DNA of 15,719 nt. Origin: Novosphingobium sp. (lineage in GTDB: Bacteria > Pseudomonadota > Alphaproteobacteria > Sphingomonadales > Sphingomonadaceae). Position 1 is the stretch's first letter. Each line of letters opens with the position of its first letter. The translations under genes were made by a program, and so were the position numbers. Location: the NCBI GenBank assembly GCA_020853995.1, contig JADYXV010000056.1, forward strand, positions 1 through 15,719. Direction: 5' to 3'. The notes under the pieces are model-generated. The model was not told where the DNA came from. It saw only the letters and a program-made list of their open reading frames with translations, and ran no database searches. This document shows, piece after piece, positions 1-6,634 of the stretch.

Positions 1-533
1 CCGATATCCAGCCTGCCGATATCGAACTGCGCCGCAAGATCCTCGAACACCGCCTCGTGCGCTTTGGCAGCACGCAAGTGCCGTCCGATGTGATCGAATT
101 CCTTGCCCGCACGATCAACCGCAATGTGCGCGAACTGGTGGGCGGCTTGAACAAGCTGATCGCCTATGCCCAGCTCACCGGCCAGCCGGTATCGCTGCAA
201 CTGGCCGAAGAGCAGTTGACCGATATCCTCTCGGCCAATCGCCGCCGCATCACGATTGACGAAATCCAGCGGACGGTGTGCCAGTTCTACCGTGTTGACC
301 GCACCGAAATGGCCTCCAAACGCCGCGCCCGCGCGGTTGTGCGGCCCCGTCAGGTGGCGATGTACCTCGCCAAAGTGCTCACCCCGCGTTCCTACCCCGA
401 AATCGGGCGCAAGTTCGGTGGCCGCGATCACTCGACGGTGATTCACGCCGTGCGCCTGATCGAAGAACTGCGCACCCGCGATGCCGATATGGACGGCGAT
501 GTGCGGACCTTGTTGCGCCAGTTGGAAGATTAA
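1..533 (+). CDS. dnaA: Chromosomal replication initiator DnaA, 3' part
   Basis: This is the C-terminal 176 residues of DnaA, the AAA+ ATPase that binds DnaA boxes and melts the replication origin. The frame is open from base 3 and the 5' end lies outside the window. The first part is the end of the AAA+ domain III lid, including the NVRELVGGLNKL sensor-2 segment. Domain IV, which binds DNA, follows and carries the DnaA signature: YPEIGRKFGGRDHSTVIHA is read at roughly bases 396-452, with the Arg-Asp-His-Ser-Thr residues that contact the DnaA box. The gene ends in TAA at 531-533, and a repeat arm begins at the next base. Identification is secure from the signature. I see no origin-like cluster of DnaA boxes in this window. 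Confidence 0.97.
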   Translation, partial: DIQPADIELRRKILEHRLVRFGSTQVPSDVIEFLARTINRNVRELVGGLNKLIAYAQLTGQPVSLQLAEEQLTDILSANRRRITIDEIQRTVCQFYRVDRTEMASKRRARAVVRPRQVAMYLAKVLTPRSYPEIGRKFGGRDHSTVIHAVRLIEELRTRDADMDGDVRTLLRQLED

Positions 534-566
534 GGGGGTTTCGCGCAGAGACGCTGAGGAAGCAGA
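534..566. repeat. Left arm of interspersed inverted repeat, copy 1
   Basis: The sequence directly after the dnaA stop is a GGGTTTCGCGCAGAGACGC-type arm, shared with 1869-1911 and 6335-6376. It is roughly the inverted complement of the arm at 1022-1065. It contains GAGGA (556-560), which serves as the ribosome-binding site of the next gene. This copy is more degenerate than the other left arms. Confidence 0.75.
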
Positions 567-570
567 CGGG

Positions 571-993
571 ATGGGTGAAGTTTCGGATCTTTACAATCGC
601 GATTTTTCGGCACTTTTCATCGATGCCGCGAAGGCCTTGGCCCGTACACGCATGACACCTACTACCTCGGCGGTTCTTTGGTGGTCACTGGGTAATCTTC
701 ACCCCACCGAGTGGACTTTGGCAACGCATGACGAAATTGCCATTTGTATTGGCGGTACAAGGTCAGCAGTGACAAAGTCGTTGCTTGAATTACAGCGACG
801 AGGCCTGATCCAGAAGGGCGAGCGTGGTTCTTTACGCTTGTCTATGTACTTGTGTTGGCAAGGTACGCAGCAAGCCTACCGGAAGCAGCGATCGGATCGG
901 AAAAATGAAATTGTCATGACACGCGCCATGCTTGAGGCTTTGGCCGAGCCAAGGTCAAATACTGGAGTCGGGTTCTTCCGTATCATTCGATAG
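571..993 (+). CDS. Small winged-helix DNA-binding protein, RepL-like
   Basis: This encodes a protein of 140 residues starting at ATG 571, with GAGGA ten bases upstream. Residues about 49-91 have the pattern of a winged helix-turn-helix: an acidic-aliphatic helix (HDEIAICIG), a recognition helix (TRSAVTKSLLELQRRGLI), then a Gly-rich wing (KGERGSLRLS). The following YLCWQGTQQAYRKQR stretch resembles what follows the winged helix in RepL/RepA-type plasmid replication proteins, but I could not test this. An alternative is an ordinary small transcriptional regulator. Hand counts of three 60-base lines give about 53-55% G+C, against 70% for one line of the neighbouring moeB-like gene, which suggests acquisition. 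The gene lies between two inverted repeat arms behind dnaA. An in-frame extension upstream would overlap dnaA and is not favoured. Confidence 0.72.
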   Translation: MGEVSDLYNRDFSALFIDAAKALARTRMTPTTSAVLWWSLGNLHPTEWTLATHDEIAICIGGTRSAVTKSLLELQRRGLIQKGERGSLRLSMYLCWQGTQQAYRKQRSDRKNEIVMTRAMLEALAEPRSNTGVGFFRIIR

Positions 994-1021
994 TGGCGTG
1001 GTTGTCGTGCTTAGAGAAGCC

Positions 1022-1065
1022 CCCCTGCGCCTCCACTTCTTCTCTGCGCCTCTGCGTGAACCCCT
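1022..1065. repeat. Right arm of interspersed inverted repeat, copy 1
   Basis: A CTCCACTTCTTCTCTGCGCC arm that continues into TCTGCGTGAACCCC. It closely matches 2003-2047 and 6468-6513 and is inverted relative to the left arms. It lies between the winged-helix gene and the moeB-like gene. Confidence 0.85.
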
Positions 1066-1099
1066 TCCTCTTTGCCGCCGCAGCCCCTAACTGCAACGC

Positions 1100-1867
1100 A
1101 TGAATCCAGACCGCCTAGACCGCTTCGCCCGCCACATTGTCCTGCCTGAAGTGGGCGCAGTGGGGCAGGCGAGGCTGGCGGCCAGCCATGTCGTGCTGGT
1201 GGGCATGGGCGGGATCGGTTCGCCCGCGCTGCAATACCTTGCCGGAGCAGGCATCGGCCGCCTGACCCTCATCGATGATGACGTGGTCGAGGCGAGCAAC
1301 CTTCAACGCCAGACGATCTATACCGAGGCCGATATCGGCCAGCCCAAGGCCACTGCCGCCGCAGCATGGGCCGCGCGGTTTGATCCGGCGCTGACGGTCA
1401 CGCACCACGTCACCCGAATCACCCGTGCCAATGCCGCCAGCCTGATTGCGGGCGTGGACGTGGTGCTGGACGGTTGCGATAACTTCGCCACGCGGCTGGC
1501 AGTTTCGGACGCGTGCGTGGCGGCAGGCATACCGCTGACATCAGCTGCGCTCGGCCGGTTTCAGGGGCAAGTGGCCAACTTTTCCGGACACCGCGCAGAC
1601 CATGCCTGCTATCGCTGCTTTGTCGGCGATGCCTTTGATGCCGAGGACTGCGATACTTGCGCCGATCTGGGTGTGCTGGGCGCAATGGTCGGCATGGTGG
1701 GCGCTTTCGGGGCGATGGCCGCGATGCGCGTGCTGCTGGAAGGCGTCAGCACGCTGGGCGATCCGCAATGGGGCCAGTTGCATGTGCTCGATGGCCTCAA
1801 GCCGGGATTGCGGACGATGCGGATTGCGAAGGATGCGGCATGTGGCGGGTGTGGCGAGGCTTTATAA
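1100..1867 (+). CDS. moeB: ThiF/MoeB/HesA family E1-like adenylyltransferase
   Basis: This 255-residue protein belongs to the family that adenylates the C-terminal Gly-Gly of a ubiquitin-like sulfur carrier such as MoaD or ThiS, for molybdopterin or thiazole synthesis. The nucleotide site is visible: GMGGIG at residues 35-40, Asp59/Asp61, Asn67, Arg70-Gln71, Lys83, and DGCDN at 124-128, whose Asp corresponds to the Mg-ATP aspartate of MoeB. Two zinc-ligand pairs are present, C170-x2-C173 and C248-x2-C251. The CADLGVLGAMVGMVG segment after residue 187 is the typical dimer core. The length matches MoeB. There is no rhodanese domain, so it is the short form. No carrier-protein gene is nearby, so its true partner (MoaD or ThiS) cannot be decided here. 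The start has only a weak ribosome-binding site. Confidence 0.9.
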   Translation: MNPDRLDRFARHIVLPEVGAVGQARLAASHVVLVGMGGIGSPALQYLAGAGIGRLTLIDDDVVEASNLQRQTIYTEADIGQPKATAAAAWAARFDPALTVTHHVTRITRANAASLIAGVDVVLDGCDNFATRLAVSDACVAAGIPLTSAALGRFQGQVANFSGHRADHACYRCFVGDAFDAEDCDTCADLGVLGAMVGMVGAFGAMAAMRVLLEGVSTLGDPQWGQLHVLDGLKPGLRTMRIAKDAACGGCGEAL

Positions 1868-2134
1868 AGGGTTTCGCGCAGAGTTCGCAGAGAAGGAGTG
1901 GAGACGCAGAGCCGTCAGTCTTGGCCGCAAGGCCTCCCAAAAATCCGGCCATGCACAATAAGGTTTGGCCAGCCTTGGAAAGCAGCTTCGCCGTCAACAC
2001 CACCCCTCCGCGCCTCCACTTTTTCTCTGCGTCTTTGCGCGAACCCTTTTAACTTTGGCGGAAGGGTCCAGTTCTTCATTCAAACCGACGATTCTTGTGG
2101 AGAGATGGATGCTGAAACGAGTTCAGCATGACGG
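1868..2134. repeat. Composite intergenic repeat element, copy 2
   Basis: The element begins at the base after the moeB-like stop codon. Parts in order: left arm (1869-1911, GCAGAG-rich); a spacer of about 90 bases containing a perfect GGCC-GCAA-GGCC hairpin (1923-1934); inverted right arm (2003-2047); a conserved GGCGGAAGGG tail (2057-2066); and a terminal hairpin ATGCTGAA-ACGAG-TTCAGCAT (2109-2129). The same parts occur at nearly identical spacing at 6335-6600. No open frame in this stretch looks like a gene. Confidence 0.85.
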
Positions 2135-2155
2135 GGTTTTGGGAGGGGATAAGTG

Positions 2156-2187
2156 GCAAACAAATTCAGGGAGACGGACGCCTGAAT
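2156..2187 (-). terminator. Probable intrinsic terminator of the sirtuin gene
   Basis: ATTCAGG (2164-2170) and CCTGAAT (2181-2187) form a perfect 7-bp stem with a 10-base loop. On the minus strand the stem is followed by TTTGTTTG. It lies about 60 bases beyond the sirtuin stop codon. The stem is A+T-containing and the U tract is interrupted, so the call is moderate. Confidence 0.45.
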
Positions 2188-2211
2188 AACTTTGCGGCGC
2201 TGCCTTGCTGC

Positions 2212-2236
2212 TCTGCTGTCTCTGCGTGAAACAAAT
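2212..2236. repeat. Fragment of the interspersed repeat right arm
   Basis: GTCTCTGCGTGAAAC in this stretch matches the outer end of the right arms at 1022-1065 and 6468-6513. No matching left arm is nearby, so it looks like a decayed solitary piece between the terminator and the sirtuin stop codon. Confidence 0.55.
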
Positions 2237-2245
2237 GTCTTAGTT

Positions 2246-2959
2246 TCAAGAACCAAGCAATTCATCAACCCACGCAGGCACGATCTCGCTGGCAGGCCCC
2301 AGCCGCGTTTCGTGGAACCACGCCGAACCTTTGCTGCGTTCGAGGTTCAACTCAAGCGTTTGCGCGCCCAGATCGCGCGCGCGGCGCACCAGTCCGCCCG
2401 CAGGGTAAACCGCGCCTGAAGTGCCTATGGATACGAACAGGTCTGCGCCCGATAGCGCGCTGTAAATGTCATCCATCCGGTAGGGCATTTCGCCAAACCA
2501 CACGATGTCGGGCCGTAGTGCCGGTTCATCGCACGATGGGCAGGGCGGGCGGTGAATCAGCGGGCCGGTCCAGCGATGGCGGGCGTCACAGGCGCTGCAC
2601 CATGCGTTCAGGTGTTCGCCATGCATGTGCAGGACGTTCAGCGCGCCGCCCCGCTCGTGAAGGTCATCCACGTTCTGGGTGACGATCAGCACCTCGCCGC
2701 CAGCGCGTTTGGGCCATTCGCGGTCCAAACGGGCCAGCGCGACATGGGCGGGGTTGGGCAGTTTGGTCTGGATCGCCTCACGCCGCATATCGTAAAACCG
2801 CAGGACAAGGTCGGGATCGCGGGCAAAGGCCTCGGGCGTCGCCACGTCCTCAACGCGGTGCTGTTCCCAAAGGCCTCCTTCACTGCGGAAGGTATCAATG
2901 CCCGATTCGGCGGAAATTCCCGCCCCGGTGAGGATCACGATATTGCGCAGGTGTTGCAT
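2246..2959 (-). CDS. cobB: NAD-dependent protein deacylase, class III sirtuin
   Basis: This 237-residue Sir2-family enzyme removes acyl groups from lysine using NAD+. Visible motifs are TGAGISAESGIDTFR (residues 11-25), TQNVDDLHERGG (94-105), and MHGE with catalytic His113. Four zinc cysteines are present as C121-x2-C124 and C140-x2-C143. The FYDMRR segment carries Tyr56 and Arg59 in the Y-x-x-R arrangement that defines SIRT5/CobB-type desuccinylase and demalonylase activity. I chose ATG 2959 because the NIVILTGAGIS strand normally begins close to the N-terminus. ATG 2968 is nearly as likely. A start at 3013 would overlap the divergent dapB gene. None of these has a clear ribosome-binding site. 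Family assignment is secure; acyl preference is inferred from the Tyr/Arg pair. Confidence 0.93.
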   Translation of the reverse strand: MQHLRNIVILTGAGISAESGIDTFRSEGGLWEQHRVEDVATPEAFARDPDLVLRFYDMRREAIQTKLPNPAHVALARLDREWPKRAGGEVLIVTQNVDDLHERGGALNVLHMHGEHLNAWCSACDARHRWTGPLIHRPPCPSCDEPALRPDIVWFGEMPYRMDDIYSALSGADLFVSIGTSGAVYPAGGLVRRARDLGAQTLELNLERSKGSAWFHETRLGPASEIVPAWVDELLGS

Positions 2960-2994
2960 CGGGACCATGAAGCACAGCGACCAAGGGGCAGGCA

Positions 2995-3735
2995 ATGACC
3001 AAAGACGTAACACGAATCGGAATTATCGGTAGCGCCGGACGAATGGGCAATGCCTTGCAGGCTGCCATTGTTGCAGCAGGGCATGACTTTGCCGGCGGGA
3101 TCGACAAGGGCGGCGATCCGCTAGCTCTGGCCAAGGCAAGCGACGTTCTGGTGGATTTCTCTGCCCCCGGCGCACTCGAATTCAATCTGGATGCGGCGAT
3201 CCATGCAGGCATTCCCATCGTGATCGGCACCACCGGTTTGGAAGAGCGTCACCACTGGCTGGTCGATGCCGCAGCGGTCAGCATTCCTGTGCTGCAAACC
3301 GGCAATACCTCGCTGGGTGTCACGCTGCTTTCGCACTTGGTGAAAGAGGCGGCGCAGCGGCTGGGCGAGGATTGGGACATCGAAATCGTCGAAACGCACC
3401 ACCGCATGAAAGTGGATGCGCCATCGGGCACGGCGCTGCTGCTGGGCGAGGCTGCCGCCAAAGGACGCGGGGTACATCTGGCAGACGAAGCCGTGCGCGG
3501 GCGCGATGGCATCACCGGCGCGCGCAAGGCGGGCACCATCGGCTTTGCTGCCTTGCGTGGTGGCAGCGTGGCGGGCGATCATTCGGTCCACTTTCTGGCC
3601 GACAATGAACGCCTGACCTTCTCGCACTTGGCTGAAAATCGCGGCATCTTTGCCAAGGGCGCGGTCCGCGCGGCGGAATGGCTGCAGGACAGGGGGGCCG
3701 GGCGCTACACGATGCAGGACGTTCTGGGGCTGTGA
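2995..3735 (+). CDS. dapB: 4-hydroxy-tetrahydrodipicolinate reductase
   Basis: DapB (246 residues) performs the NAD(P)H-dependent reduction step of the diaminopimelate/lysine pathway in the cytoplasm. The N-terminal Rossmann motif is GIIGSAGRMG (residues 9-18), followed by GTTG at 78-81. The catalytic and substrate-binding signature is ETHHRMKVDAPSGTA (133-147), with His135, His136, Lys139 and the SGT substrate loop. A purine-rich AAGGGGCAGG precedes the ATG. The gene starts a cluster in which nth begins one base after the dapB stop. It is divergent from the sirtuin gene, with only 35 bases between the chosen start codons, so the two promoters must overlap or lie inside coding sequence. All key residues are present. 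Confidence 0.97.
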   Translation: MTKDVTRIGIIGSAGRMGNALQAAIVAAGHDFAGGIDKGGDPLALAKASDVLVDFSAPGALEFNLDAAIHAGIPIVIGTTGLEERHHWLVDAAAVSIPVLQTGNTSLGVTLLSHLVKEAAQRLGEDWDIEIVETHHRMKVDAPSGTALLLGEAAAKGRGVHLADEAVRGRDGITGARKAGTIGFAALRGGSVAGDHSVHFLADNERLTFSHLAENRGIFAKGAVRAAEWLQDRGAGRYTMQDVLGL

Positions 3736-3736
3736 C

Positions 3737-4438
3737 ATGAAGAAGGCGGACGTCTTCGAATTCTTCCGCCGCTTGGCCGAGGCAAATCCCGCGCCTGAAA
3801 CCGAGCTGGAATATGGCAATGTCTATCAATTGCTGGTGGCGGTGACGCTATCGGCACAGGCGACCGACGTTGGCGTAAACAAGGCGACGCGCAAGCTGTT
3901 TGCGCAAGTGAAGACGCCGCAGGATATGCTCGATCTGGGCGAGGATGGCCTCAAAAGCCATATCAAGACCATCGGCCTGTTCAATGCCAAGGCCAAAAAC
4001 GTGATGGCCATGGCCGAAATTCTGGTGCGCGAACATGGCGGCGAGGTTCCGGCGGACCGTGATGCCTTGACCGCGCTGCCCGGTGTGGGCCGCAAGACCG
4101 CCAATGTCGTGATGAATTGCGCGTTCGGGGCAGAGACGTTCGCGGTCGATACGCACATCTTCCGCGTGGGAAACCGCACCGGTCTTGCCAAGGGCAAAAC
4201 CGTGCTGGCGGTGGAGAAGGGGCTGGAAAGCCGAGTGCCCCAGCCATTCCGTGTGGGCGCGCATCACTGGCTGATCCTGCATGGCCGCTACATCTGCAAA
4301 GCGCGCACGCCCGAATGCTGGCACTGCGGGCTGGTTGACCTTTGCGCGTTCAAGGCCAAAGTATTGGAGAAGGGGGCCAAACCGGCTGCGGCGACCAGGA
4401 AACCGCGTGCAGCCAACAAGCAGGAGAGCATGACATGA
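3737..4438 (+). CDS. nth: Endonuclease III, DNA glycosylase/AP lyase
   Basis: Nth (233 residues) excises oxidised pyrimidines and cleaves the resulting abasic site. The helix-hairpin-helix is LPGVGRKTANVV (residues 114-125) with the catalytic Lys120. The catalytic Asp138 is in VDTHIFRV. The [4Fe-4S] ligands are Cys187, Cys194, Cys197 and Cys203 (C-x6-C-x2-C-x5-C). These numbers coincide with those of the E. coli enzyme, which supports the start at 3737. A basic, Ala/Lys-rich tail of about 25 residues follows the cluster. The start codon is one base after the dapB stop, and its own stop overlaps the next start as ATGA, so the three genes are probably one transcript with translational coupling. 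Confidence 0.97.
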   Translation: MKKADVFEFFRRLAEANPAPETELEYGNVYQLLVAVTLSAQATDVGVNKATRKLFAQVKTPQDMLDLGEDGLKSHIKTIGLFNAKAKNVMAMAEILVREHGGEVPADRDALTALPGVGRKTANVVMNCAFGAETFAVDTHIFRVGNRTGLAKGKTVLAVEKGLESRVPQPFRVGAHHWLILHGRYICKARTPECWHCGLVDLCAFKAKVLEKGAKPAAATRKPRAANKQESMT

Positions 4439-4839
4439 AGCGCATGACCTTACCCCTCATCATCGCCGCCGCGTTGACCGGATGTGCCGCGCAAGGTGGC
4501 GAACGCCAACGCAACAATGGGCACAGTACGAACACGCCAGCGGTGAAAGTGGTGGGCGAGCCGGTCACCTGCCTGCCGATCCAGTCAATCCGCGAAAGCC
4601 GCGTGCGGGATGACTGGACCATCGATTTCCGGACCAACGGCAACCGCTGGTATCGTAACACCCTGCCCAACCGCTGCAATGGCCTCGGCTTTGAGCGCGC
4701 GTTTTCTTATGCCACATCGCTGAGCCAGGTGTGCAATGTCGATATCATCACGGTTATTGCCAACACCGGCGGTCCCGGCCCGATCAACCGTGGATCGTGC
4801 GGATTGGGCCAGTTTACGCCGGTTGAACTGGTGAAGTAA
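4435..4839 (+). CDS. Putative outer-membrane lipoprotein, DUF6491-like
   Basis: This 134-residue protein starts at ATG 4435 in an ATGA overlap with nth. A short basic N-terminus and a hydrophobic stretch lead to the lipobox LTGC, with Cys17 as the lipidated residue. Ala at +2 predicts transfer to the outer membrane. The mature part has a low-complexity linker and then a compact domain with four cysteines (TCLP, RCNG, VCNV, SCGL), which could form two disulfides. The pattern DDWTIDF...RWYRNTLPN...GLGFERAFSY recalls sphingomonad proteins annotated as DUF6491, but I name this from memory with moderate certainty. No enzymatic motif is seen. The link to nth is probably positional only. Its stop is three bases from the stop of the convergent symporter gene, leaving no room for a terminator. 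Confidence 0.82.
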   Translation: MKRMTLPLIIAAALTGCAAQGGERQRNNGHSTNTPAVKVVGEPVTCLPIQSIRESRVRDDWTIDFRTNGNRWYRNTLPNRCNGLGFERAFSYATSLSQVCNVDIITVIANTGGPGPINRGSCGLGQFTPVELVK

Positions 4840-4842
4840 GGC

Positions 4843-6162
4843 TCAACCCTCGAAATTCACCGGATCGAGGTTCAGCCCTGCCCGCCCGTCTGCGGCGGTA
4901 TGGGCAGGCGCGTGGGGCGGTTCGGCATCGGGGTCCAGCGGCGGCTGCAACATGCCCTCCCACTTGGTGATGACCGATGTGGCCACGGCATTGCCCACCA
5001 CGTTGGTGGCGCTGCGGCCCATATCGAGGAAGTGATCAACACCCAGCACCAGTGCGATGCCTTCAACCGGCAGGCCGAACTGGTTGAGCGTTGCGGCAAT
5101 CACCACAAGGCTGGCACGCGGTACGCCTGCAATGCCCTTGGACGTGACCATCAGCGTCAGCAGCATCACGATCTGGCTGGAGATCGGCAGATCGATTCCA
5201 TAGGCCTGCGCGATGAACAGCGCGGCAAAGCTGGTGTAGATCATCGACCCGTCAAGGTTGAAGCTGTAGCCCAGCGGCAGGACAAAGCCCGAGATACGGC
5301 GCGGTACGCCGAACCGGTCCAACTGTTCGAACAGCTTGGGCAGCGCAGCTTCGCTGCTGGCGGTGGAATAGGCCAGCAGCAGCGGTTCGCGGATATAGCG
5401 GATCAGCGTGAAGATGCGCCCGCGCAGGAAGATTGCGCCTGCCCCCAGCAGGATCGCCCACAAGATCAGCATGGCCAGATAGAACGAGCCGACCAGTTTG
5501 CCGTAAGTCACGATGATGCCAAGCCCGCGCAGTGCGATGACTGACGAGATCGCGCCAAACACCGCGAACGGGGCAAAGCGCATGACATAACCGGTGACGG
5601 TCAGCATCACTTGCGCCAAAGCCTCGGCCCCGCGCACCAGTGGCGCACCCTTTTCGCCCACGGCAGACAGGGCAAGGCCGGCAAACAGCGAGAACACCAG
5701 CACTTGCAGGATATCGTTCTTGGCCATCGCCTCGATCGGGCTGGCGGGGAAGACGGACAGCACAAAGTGGCGGAAGGTGAAATCGCCCGTGGCCAGTTCG
5801 CCCAGATCGCCGGTGGGGGTCAATTCAAGGCCGACACCGGGCTTGAGCAGGTTGACCATGATCAGGCCCAGCGTGATCGACACGAAGCTGAACGTGACGA
5901 ACCACGCCAGCGAACGCCCGCCAATCCGGCCCAATGCCGCGCTATCGCCCATGCTGGCAATGCCGGTGACGATGGTGGCCAGCACCAGCGGCGCGACGAT
6001 CATCTTGATCAGCCGCAGGAACACATCGGGCAGCAGTTTCAGGGTATCGGCGGTGAACGCCAATGTCTCGTCGCCCTTGGCATAGCTGGTGTTGAGCGCG
6101 TAACCGACCACGATGCCCAGCACCATGCCGATCAGAATGTACAATGTCAGGCGCTTGGCCAA
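4843..6162 (-). CDS. Dicarboxylate/amino acid:cation symporter (DAACS)
   Basis: This 439-residue inner-membrane secondary transporter of the GltP/DctA family imports C4-dicarboxylates or acidic amino acids with Na+ or H+. Family motifs in order: serine-rich hairpin 1 STASSEAALP (266-275), NLDGS in TM7 (302-306, the NMDGT position), hairpin 2 SKGIAGVPRAS (341-351), and TM8 DMGRSATNVVGN (380-391). Asp380 and Arg383 correspond to the residues that hold the substrate amino and side-chain carboxyl groups in archaeal GltPh. The last motif residue is Asn391, where GltPh has Asp. The start is TTG at 6162, with GGGAG seven bases upstream and no better ATG. A proline/alanine-rich cytoplasmic tail ends the protein. 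Substrate choice between glutamate/aspartate and succinate/malate is open. Confidence 0.93.
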   Translation of the reverse strand: MAKRLTLYILIGMVLGIVVGYALNTSYAKGDETLAFTADTLKLLPDVFLRLIKMIVAPLVLATIVTGIASMGDSAALGRIGGRSLAWFVTFSFVSITLGLIMVNLLKPGVGLELTPTGDLGELATGDFTFRHFVLSVFPASPIEAMAKNDILQVLVFSLFAGLALSAVGEKGAPLVRGAEALAQVMLTVTGYVMRFAPFAVFGAISSVIALRGLGIIVTYGKLVGSFYLAMLILWAILLGAGAIFLRGRIFTLIRYIREPLLLAYSTASSEAALPKLFEQLDRFGVPRRISGFVLPLGYSFNLDGSMIYTSFAALFIAQAYGIDLPISSQIVMLLTLMVTSKGIAGVPRASLVVIAATLNQFGLPVEGIALVLGVDHFLDMGRSATNVVGNAVATSVITKWEGMLQPPLDPDAEPPHAPAHTAADGRAGLNLDPVNFEG

Positions 6163-6169
6163 AGGAATG

Positions 6170-6189
6170 CTCCCGCAAGAATGTTGCGG
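6170..6189 (-). promoter_or_regulatory. Leader hairpin overlapping the symporter's ribosome-binding site
   Basis: CCGCAA (6173-6178) and TTGCGG (6184-6189) are a perfect 6-bp inverted repeat around a 5-base loop. On the minus strand the 3' arm TTGCGG runs straight into GAG, so the GGGAG Shine-Dalgarno (complement of 6170-6174) is half inside the stem. It could modulate translation, or act as an operator at the DNA level. The palindrome and its overlap are seen directly; a regulatory role is inference. Confidence 0.4.
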
Positions 6190-6334
6190 ATGAGACTAAC
6201 GACCTTTCACGCGAAACCCAAGCGCTTCAAAGCACCTTTGTGGCACGGCGGTTGTGCCTTGGGCATGGCGCGCCGAAAACCTTGAACGCTTATCCACCCA
6301 TTCAAACGGGCGGAGCATGCGTCAACGGCCGCAA

Positions 6335-6600
6335 TGTTTCACGCAGAGACGCAGAGAAGAAGTCGGGACGCGGAGAGATTGTGGAGGCCGACAGACCCCT
6401 TTGTCGATCAACGATCGCGTTAAGGGGAAGGCAAAGATTGATGAGAGGCTTTGCCGCAAGCGCAACACCTCTCCGCGTCTCCACTTCTTCTCCGCGCCTC
6501 TGCGTGAACCCCTTTTACCTATGGCGGAAGGGACCATCTCTCCATTCACGCCGAAGGGGCGTGGGGAGAAATGGATGCTGAAACGAGTTCAGCATGACGG
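6335..6600. repeat. Composite intergenic repeat element, copy 3
   Basis: Parts in order: left arm (6335-6376); spacer of about 90 bases with a long imperfect hairpin (CCCCTT at 6396-6401 facing AAGGGG at 6422-6427, with CGATC/GATCG inside); inverted right arm (6468-6513); GGCGGAAGGG tail (6523-6532); and terminal hairpin ATGCTGAA-ACGAG-TTCAGCAT (6575-6595). The hairpin and its flanks match 2104-2134 almost base for base. The element fills most of the gap between the divergently placed symporter start and the aroC stop. The rest of that gap (6190-6334) shows no gene. Confidence 0.85.
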
Positions 6601-6634
6601 TTGGGGAAAGGCGCGCGCGAGGCGTTTCTGAAGC

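Noticed and set aside
534..1065. Possible CRISPR-like or tandem array from repeated GCAGAG sequences
   Set aside because: The units are inverted arms in pairs at scattered intergenic sites. There is no regular repeat-spacer ladder and no cas gene.
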